A stretch of 10,001 bases of DNA from the NCBI GenBank assembly GCA_030601605.1, contig JAUVTI010000063.1:1-10001 (forward strand). Direction: 5' to 3'. This stretch comes from Gemmatimonadales bacterium (GTDB lineage: Bacteria; Gemmatimonadota; Gemmatimonadetes; Gemmatimonadales; GWC2-71-9). Below the pieces are notes generated by a model, which saw only the letters and a program-made list of their open reading frames with translations, was not told the DNA's origin and did not search any database. How positions within the stretch are numbered: position 1 is the stretch's first letter; every line of letters begins with the position of its first letter. The translations under genes were made by a program, and so were the position numbers. Positions 5,700-10,001 of the stretch are shown here, piece by piece.

Positions 5700-6134
5700 C
5701 TACTGGCGCAGATACTCGTAGATCGCCAGGGCCTCTTCCTGCGTGACGCCCATGTTCACCATCGGCGTCATGTACTCCGCGAGGAGCTCCTTCGCCACCT
5801 CGTCGTTCTGCAGCATCGAGTCGGGGCGCTGGACCATGGCCATCACCCAGCCGAATTCACGCCGCTCGGCGATGCCGTCGAGATCGGGGCCGGTCAGCCG
5901 GCCGCCGCCCACCGTGTGGCAGCCCACGCAGCCCTTGGCCTGGAACAGGCTCTCGCCCTGACCCGCGAGCTCGGCGTTCACTGCGCCGGTCGGAGCCTCG
6001 ATCAGCATTGCCATCTCGGCCGTCGCCGCCTCGCCGGCCTCCTCGCCGCCGGTCTGCGCCGGCGCGCCCTCGCCACCGCCGCAACCAGCGGCCATGGCCA
6101 GCAGCAATAGAACAGCACCGTGCTTAGCCTTCAT
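5700..6134 (-). CDS. Monoheme cytochrome c lipoprotein
   Basis: A 144-residue class I-type cytochrome c. The N-terminus MKAKHGAVLLLLAMAAGC is a lipoprotein signal with lipobox AAGC and Cys18, followed by a Gly/Glu/Ala-rich linker (19-45) that would tether the haem domain to a membrane. The haem motif is C69-V-G-C-H73, and the axial methionine is probably M125 in YMTPMVNMG (M122 is the alternative). I chose the ATG at 6134, preceded by GAGGAG and GGAG. A GTG at 6152 would add six residues and is less likely. Given nosZ nearby and no nosR in view, it may pass electrons from the quinol-oxidising chain to NosZ, as the small cytochromes encoded in other clade II clusters are thought to do; that role is inference. 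It runs in the same direction as the next cytochrome gene upstream and convergently with the Rrf2 gene. Confidence 0.9.
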   Translation of the reverse strand: MKAKHGAVLLLLAMAAGCGGGEGAPAQTGGEEAGEAATAEMAMLIEAPTGAVNAELAGQGESLFQAKGCVGCHTVGGGRLTGPDLDGIAERREFGWVMAMVQRPDSMLQNDEVAKELLAEYMTPMVNMGVTQEEALAIYEYLRQ

Positions 6135-6190
6135 CGTCTCCACACTCCTCACGTTGTTGATCTCTCGAATGCGAACCGCCGCGCCACGTC

Positions 6191-6215
6191 TGCGGGGAAC
6201 TGTGTTCCCACCGCA
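6191..6215. repeat. Inverted repeat upstream of the cytochrome c lipoprotein gene
   Basis: GGGAAC (6195-6200) and GTTCCC (6204-6209) flank TGT, with outer bases TGCG and CGCA pairing after a 2-base bulge. It lies in the 143-base gap between the two cytochrome genes. It could be a weak terminator for the upstream gene, a leader hairpin or an operator; nothing in the sequence decides. No convincing promoter was seen in this gap. Confidence 0.35.
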
Positions 6216-6277
6216 TATGGGCGGCGCGACCGGCTACAAAGCTACGCGGGTGGCGGGGGAAGTGAAGGGGTCGACGG

Positions 6278-6661
6278 CTAGCTGCTGAGACTCCAGACGT
6301 AGGCGGCTACGGCCTTCACCTGCTCGTCCGAGATGCTGCTGCCCCCCTTGGGCGGCATGACGCCGCCCGTGGACGACTTGTCGGCCGCGACTCCGGCCTC
6401 GATCGTCGCGAGGATGCCCTCGTAGGTGCCGTCGCTATGGAGCCACTCGTCGTCGGACAGGTCGGCGCCGAGGTTGGCGATCCCGGCACCCTCCGGACCG
6501 TGGCAAACCATGCAGATACCCGCGCCGCCGAACACGGTTTTGCCGTTTGCGATCATCTCGTCCGTAACACCGTCCGGCAGCTCCTCCTGCGCCTGCGCCG
6601 CCGGCGCGGTGGACAGCAGACCGAATGCGACGAGCGCCATCCCAGCAGCTGAGTACCGCAT
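6278..6661 (-). CDS. Soluble periplasmic monoheme cytochrome c
   Basis: A 127-residue small class I cytochrome c. A Sec signal peptide (about residues 1-24, ending AQA before QEE) leads to a mature protein of about 103 residues. The haem site is C50-M-V-C-H54, and the axial methionine is most likely M102 in GGVMPPKGG. The C-terminal helix (SDEQVKAVAAYVWSLS) is the usual last helix of the fold. The ATG at 6661 has GGAGG 7 bases upstream. With the lipoprotein cytochrome 143 bases downstream on the same strand, it gives one diffusible and one tethered electron carrier next to nosZ. Use as a NosZ donor is plausible, but a role with another oxidase or reductase is equally open. A 13-base palindrome (6704-6716) lies in its upstream region. 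Confidence 0.92.
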   Translation of the reverse strand: MRYSAAGMALVAFGLLSTAPAAQAQEELPDGVTDEMIANGKTVFGGAGICMVCHGPEGAGIANLGADLSDDEWLHSDGTYEGILATIEAGVAADKSSTGGVMPPKGGSSISDEQVKAVAAYVWSLSS

Positions 6662-6735
6662 GCACGAACCTCCGGTTATGTGCTTCGCTAGGGACCCGGG
6701 AATCTCGCCTGGCGAGTCCGCCCGCGCCAGCGCGG

Positions 6736-6954
6736 CTACTGGTGTGGGTGCGACTGGTGCGCGCGGGTGCTGAGCTTCAGCAGATCGTACAGCGGGCAGT
6801 GGTGCGTGAGTGCGGAGGCGGCGAAGAGAAGTGCCACGAACGCGGCAGCAAGCGAGATCAGCAGCTTCTCATTGAGCACGACCGCCGTGACCAGGAATGC
6901 CACCGCCAGGCCTCCCCGAATGCACCCGTCCACCCTTCCGACGTTGGCGTGCAT
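6736..6954 (-). CDS. Small DUF2892-type (YgaP-like) inner membrane protein
   Basis: A 72-residue protein with the layout of the DUF2892 family: an N-terminal N-x-G-x-x-D-x-x-x-R element (NVGRVDGCIR, residues 4-13), two hydrophobic helices (about 13-27 and 31-49), then the family's CPLY motif (C53-P54-L55-Y56) and LST. The family also occurs as the membrane tail of rhodanese YgaP; its function is not established. The C-terminus is histidine-rich (H51, H52, H66, H69, H71), which could bind metal, though this is speculative. The ATG at 6954 is preceded by GAGGG at about 4 bases. It lies 74 bases upstream of the soluble cytochrome gene on the same strand, so co-transcription with the cytochromes is possible. 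Confidence 0.8.
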   Translation of the reverse strand: MHANVGRVDGCIRGGLAVAFLVTAVVLNEKLLISLAAAFVALLFAASALTHHCPLYDLLKLSTRAHQSHPHQ

Positions 6955-7070
6955 GCTACCCTCACCTGCTCGTTTCCACCTGCGAGCAAGATCTACATCG
7001 CCGTGTGAAGGGAACCGGAACCCGAAGTGAAGAAGGAGTGGGCCGAGTGTGAAGATTTGCTGATGGCGGT

Positions 7071-8465
7071 CTAGGCGGCCGGCGGTTGGCGAGGTATGTC
7101 CATGCTGACCCTGAGGCCGCCCCGATCGCTGGCGTCTGCGCGGACCTTCCCGGAGTGGGCGCTCACGATGGCCGCGACGATGGTGAGTCCCAGTCCGGCC
7201 GCCCCCGTGCGGGAGCGGGCCTCGTCAGTCCGATAGAAACGCTCGAATAGGTGTGACAGCGTTTCCTCGGACAGCCCCGGGCCGTCGTCCTCTACCGTTA
7301 TGGTCAGGTCGCCATCGCGGGCGGTCACGCTGACGTGCACGCTGGTGCCGTCGGGCGTGTGCTTGATCGCGTTGTCGAGCAAGTGGTCCACTGCCACGGT
7401 GAGCATCTTGGCATCGACCGCAGCCGTTGCGCCCCCGTCGGGTCCTGTGAACGTGACGTCCCTCTTTCCCTCGGTCCGCGCTTGCGCCCGGAGCGCCGAG
7501 CGCTGCACCAGGTCGGCCACATCGCGCTCGATACGCTCGGCCGAGAGCGTGCCGGCGTCGAGTCGGGCGAGAAGCACGAGCGAGTCGCTGATGGACACGA
7601 GATGATCGACTTCCTCCAGCACGGAGACGAGCGTAGCCTTGTAGTCCGCGGGACTGCGTTCCCCGCGCAGCGCCACTTCGATCTCGCCCTGCATTGCGGT
7701 GAGCGGCGTTCTCAGGTCGTGCCCGGCGTCGGCGATCATCCGCCGCTGCGTTTCGAACGTCCTGTCCAGGCGCTCCAGCATTCCGTTCAGCACCTTGACG
7801 AGCCCCGCGAACTCCACGATGTCGGCGTGCTCGGTTATGCGCTGTCCGATCATCCCCGGCTGGATTCCCTGCGCCTGCTGCGTGATCTCGTCGACCGGCG
7901 TGACGCTGGACGAGGCGAGCCACCCCGCTCCCAGTGCGCTGGCGGCGCTTCCGAGCAGCACGGTGCCCAGCAACAGGAAGAGCACCTCGCGATTGGCGGC
8001 GGATAGCGGCTGGAGCGAGGCGGCGACCTGAACCACGACCTGCCCGCGGTTGCGGCTGAGGTCCACCGAACCGTAGTACGAGCGTATCTGGTCGTCTCCC
8101 CAGTCCTGCGTCATCCATACCTGCCTGCCGCGCCGCGCCTGCTCGAAGCCCTCGGGATCCAGCGGCAGGTTGTTGGCGAGCGGAGTGTTGACCGCGAGCA
8201 CCGCCGCGTCTACGTCGCGCACGACCACGAACCGGTTCACCACGTCTATGAACCCGTCCATGTCCGAGGGCTCCGCGTGCAACGCAATTGGGAATCCGGC
8301 GCCGATGACCGCGAACTCGAGCTGTGCGACCGCGGCGAGTCCGTGGTCGAGCTCCTCGCGCAAGATCCGCTGCGCTCCGAGGTAGGCCCATACCGCGATG
8401 AACAGGAGGGCGATGAAAATGGTGATGGAGAACCGCACGGCGAGCGTGCGGCGCAGGGAGTACAT
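7071..8465 (-). CDS. Two-component sensor histidine kinase, heavy-metal (CusS-like) type
   Basis: A 464-residue membrane kinase. Order: TM1 (about 11-33), extracytoplasmic sensor segment (about 34-160), TM2 (about 161-183), HAMP linker (about 184-236), HisKA with phospho-acceptor His249 in AGHDLRTPLTAM, and HATPase_c with N-box Asn365 (HLLDNAIKHTPDG), G1 DDGPGL (393-398), F-box FERFYR and G2 GAAGLGLTIV (421-430). The architecture and the CusR-like partner suggest the heavy-metal sensor kinase group, though the ligand cannot be read from the sequence; the sensor segment holds a few His and Met residues (H41, H63, M69, M118) that could bind copper. The ATG overlaps the regulator's TGA by one base (TGATG), so the pair is translationally coupled. 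Copper sensing would make sense beside a copper enzyme but is inference. Confidence 0.93.
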   Translation of the reverse strand: MYSLRRTLAVRFSITIFIALLFIAVWAYLGAQRILREELDHGLAAVAQLEFAVIGAGFPIALHAEPSDMDGFIDVVNRFVVVRDVDAAVLAVNTPLANNLPLDPEGFEQARRGRQVWMTQDWGDDQIRSYYGSVDLSRNRGQVVVQVAASLQPLSAANREVLFLLLGTVLLGSAASALGAGWLASSSVTPVDEITQQAQGIQPGMIGQRITEHADIVEFAGLVKVLNGMLERLDRTFETQRRMIADAGHDLRTPLTAMQGEIEVALRGERSPADYKATLVSVLEEVDHLVSISDSLVLLARLDAGTLSAERIERDVADLVQRSALRAQARTEGKRDVTFTGPDGGATAAVDAKMLTVAVDHLLDNAIKHTPDGTSVHVSVTARDGDLTITVEDDGPGLSEETLSHLFERFYRTDEARSRTGAAGLGLTIVAAIVSAHSGKVRADASDRGGLRVSMDIPRQPPAA

Positions 8466-9151
8466 CAGGCCTTGTCGCTATCGGACAGCTTCAGGCAGAA
8501 TCCTACCCCGCGGACCGTCTGGATGAGTCCGTCGAAGTTGGCTTCCCGGAGCTTGCGGCGCAGGTTGCCGACGTGGACGTCCACCACGTTGCTCTCGGGG
8601 TCGAAGTGCATGTCCCACACCTTTTCGAGCAGCTCGGTGCGGCGCACCACGTCTTCGGGGTGAAGCATGAAGTGCTCGAGCAGCTGGAACTCCCGCGGGG
8701 TCAGATCGAGCAGCACCTCGCCGGCCCAAGCCTTGTGCTTGAGGCGGTCCAGCTCGAGCGGGCCGAACGTCAGCCTGTCGAGTCTGGCGGCCCCTCCACG
8801 GCGCACGAGGGCTCGCAGCCGCGCGAGCAACTCGTCGAACTTGAACGGCTTGGTGAGATAGTCGTCTGCGCCCGCGTCGAGTCCGCGCACCACGTCCTCC
8901 GACGCGTCCCGGGCGGTCAGCATCAGGATCGGTGTGCTGCGACCCTCCCGCCTCAGCTCAGAGGCCACCTGCAGCCCGTTCTTCTTGGGCAGCATCAGAT
9001 CGAGCAGGATCGCGTCGTAGTCGTTGATGTGGGCGAACACGGTGGCCTCCTCGCCGTCTTTGGCGACGTCCACCGCGTAGCCCTCCTCCCGGAGGCCCAT
9101 TTCGATGAAACCCGCGACCTTGCGGTCGTCTTCGACTACGAGGATCCGCAT
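8465..9151 (-). CDS. OmpR/PhoB-family response regulator, CusR-like
   Basis: A 228-residue DNA-binding response regulator. The receiver domain (1-115) has the acidic pair D8/D9, phospho-acceptor D51 (LLDLMLP), switch T79 (MLTA) and K101 (LTKPF). The winged-helix domain (about 125-222) contains LTPREFQLLEHFM, VWDMHFDPESNVVDVHVGNLRRKL and IQTVRGVGF; the VWDM-x-FD-x-x-x-N segment closely resembles the metal-responsive CusR/CopR group. It probably receives phosphate from the kinase encoded immediately downstream, whose start overlaps its stop. The ATG at 9151 follows an AGGG at 8-base spacing. The AT-rich 57-base gap upstream probably carries the promoter, though I could not identify convincing -35 and -10 elements. 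Targets are unknown; the cytochrome and nos genes are candidates only by proximity. Confidence 0.94.
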   Translation of the reverse strand: MRILVVEDDRKVAGFIEMGLREEGYAVDVAKDGEEATVFAHINDYDAILLDLMLPKKNGLQVASELRREGRSTPILMLTARDASEDVVRGLDAGADDYLTKPFKFDELLARLRALVRRGGAARLDRLTFGPLELDRLKHKAWAGEVLLDLTPREFQLLEHFMLHPEDVVRRTELLEKVWDMHFDPESNVVDVHVGNLRRKLREANFDGLIQTVRGVGFCLKLSDSDKA

Positions 9152-9208
9152 GTGGACAACCCTAAGAGAACGGGCTAATTGATTGTTTAATCGAAAGTTA
9201 ACGCCTCT

Positions 9209-10001
9209 TTATGATGTTTCTGGCCAGCGCGGAACGCGCAGAATGAAGCGGGCTCCCTTGCCGACCTGGCTCTCCACGTTGAGCTCCCCGCCGAGCAGCC
9301 GGGCCAGCTTGCGCGACAGCGCCAATCCGAGCCCTGTGCCACGCTCGGTCTGGCGCCCGGCGCGCTCGAAGGCCTCGAAGATCGACGCCTGCAGCTCCGG
9401 CGCGATGCCCTCGCCCCGGTCCACCACGTCGAATCGCAGCGTATCGTCAGCCACGCGCAGCTCGACGTCGATCACCTCGTCAGCCGGGCTGTGCCGCACG
9501 GCATTCGTCAGCAGGTTTATGAGTACCTGCCGCACGCGCTGTGGATCGGTGCTGCATTCGACCGGGCCGTCCGGTCCGGACACCCGGATCTCGATGCCCC
9601 GCCGCCCCGCGGCGGGCTCCACCGTGGCCACCGACTCCCGCACGATCGTCCACGCGTCGGCGTCCTTGATGATCGGCTCGAGCTTGTCCGCATCCAGCCG
9701 CGACAGATCGAGCAGGTCCTCGAGCAGGGTGAGCGCGCGCTCGGCCGACTCCAGCACCTCGAGGGCGGCGCGCGGAGTGTCGGGTGCCGTCTTGCGGATC
9801 CACAACTCGGTCCAGCCGTGCACCGCCGTCAGCGCGTTGCGCAGCTCGTGGTTGGTCATCGCGAAGAAGCGCTCGCGCGAATGGTGCAGCTCGCGTAGCT
9901 GGCTGAGTAGCTCCTCGCGCTCCGCGAATATGCGCGCGTTCTGCACGGCCACCGCCGCGTGGGCCGCGAGCCGCACGGCGAATGCCTCGTCCTCCTCGGT
10001 G
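9209..10001 (-). CDS. GAF-type sensor histidine kinase, C-terminal part (runs off the right edge)
   Basis: About 263 codons of a kinase whose N-terminus lies beyond the window; the frame is open to the edge. The first residues (TEEDEAFAVRLAAHAAVAVQNAR) look like the last helix of a GAF sensor domain, followed by a short coiled linker. The HisKA box is NHELRNALTAVHGW, with the phospho-acceptor His at 9848-9850; the usual Thr-Pro after HELR is replaced by Asn-Ala. HATPase_c follows with N-box LINLLTNAVRHSP, G1 DRGEGI, F-box FEAFER and G2 GTGLGLALS. The C-terminus FILRVPRWPETS ends the ATPase domain, with no receiver attached. No membrane segment is seen in this part, so it is probably cytosolic. 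It ends 57 bases before the CusR-like regulator on the same strand; whether it signals to that regulator is unknown. Confidence 0.9.
   Translation of the reverse strand, partial: TEEDEAFAVRLAAHAAVAVQNARIFAEREELLSQLRELHHSRERFFAMTNHELRNALTAVHGWTELWIRKTAPDTPRAALEVLESAERALTLLEDLLDLSRLDADKLEPIIKDADAWTIVRESVATVEPAAGRRGIEIRVSGPDGPVECSTDPQRVRQVLINLLTNAVRHSPADEVIDVELRVADDTLRFDVVDRGEGIAPELQASIFEAFERAGRQTERGTGLGLALSRKLARLLGGELNVESQVGKGARFILRVPRWPETS

Noticed and set aside
7335..8006. Plus-strand open frame opposite the CusS-like kinase
   Set aside because: Antisense shadow of a well-supported kinase gene.
8573..9178. Plus-strand open frame opposite the response regulator
   Set aside because: Antisense shadow; no recognisable family.
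9179..9195. FNR-like box upstream of the response regulator (TTGAT...ATCGA)
   Set aside because: The half-sites are 6 bases apart instead of 4 and the second is imperfect.

Overview
The window is GC-rich, gene-dense bacterial DNA carrying part of a nitrous oxide respiration (nos) locus of the clade II (atypical) type, followed by cytochromes c and signal-transduction genes. Clade II is inferred from the NosZ sequence (CuA loop CTEFCSALHLEM, no clear twin-arginine signal), from a NosB-like membrane gene directly downstream of nosZ, and from the absence of nosR in the window. The host cannot be fixed from sequence alone. High GC, clade II nos and a GGGAAAC heptanucleotide repeat inside nosD would fit Gemmatimonadota or a similar non-proteobacterial lineage, but this is inference.

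Left block (1-5034, minus strand, read right to left): nosZ, a NosB-like four-helix membrane protein, nosD, nosF and the first codons of nosY, cut by the left edge. The last three junctions overlap by 4 bases (GTGA, ATGA, GTGA), so translation from the NosB-like gene to nosY is probably coupled. NosZ reduces N2O to N2. NosD, NosF and NosY form the ABC machine that supports CuZ maturation.

Control region (5035-5163): an AT-rich island between divergent nosZ and an Rrf2-family regulator gene (plus strand). It holds a perfect 7-3-7 inverted repeat (5081-5097) that overlaps the predicted nosZ -10 element and lies just upstream of the regulator's TATAAT box. The regulator has the three-cysteine pattern of Fe-S Rrf2 proteins such as NsrR and IscR, so Fe-S (NO, oxygen or redox) control of N2O respiration is the simplest reading.

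Middle block (5610-6954): a long hairpin sits between the convergent rrf2 and cytochrome genes. Then, on the minus strand, come a monoheme cytochrome c lipoprotein, a soluble monoheme cytochrome c and a small DUF2892-type membrane protein. The cytochromes are plausible electron donors to NosZ.

Right block (7071-10001, minus strand): a heavy-metal (CusS/CusR-like) sensor kinase and response regulator overlapping by one base, then the C-terminal part of a GAF-type histidine kinase running off the right edge. No tRNA, rRNA, CRISPR array or insertion sequence was seen, and no gene-free stretch exceeds 300 bases.
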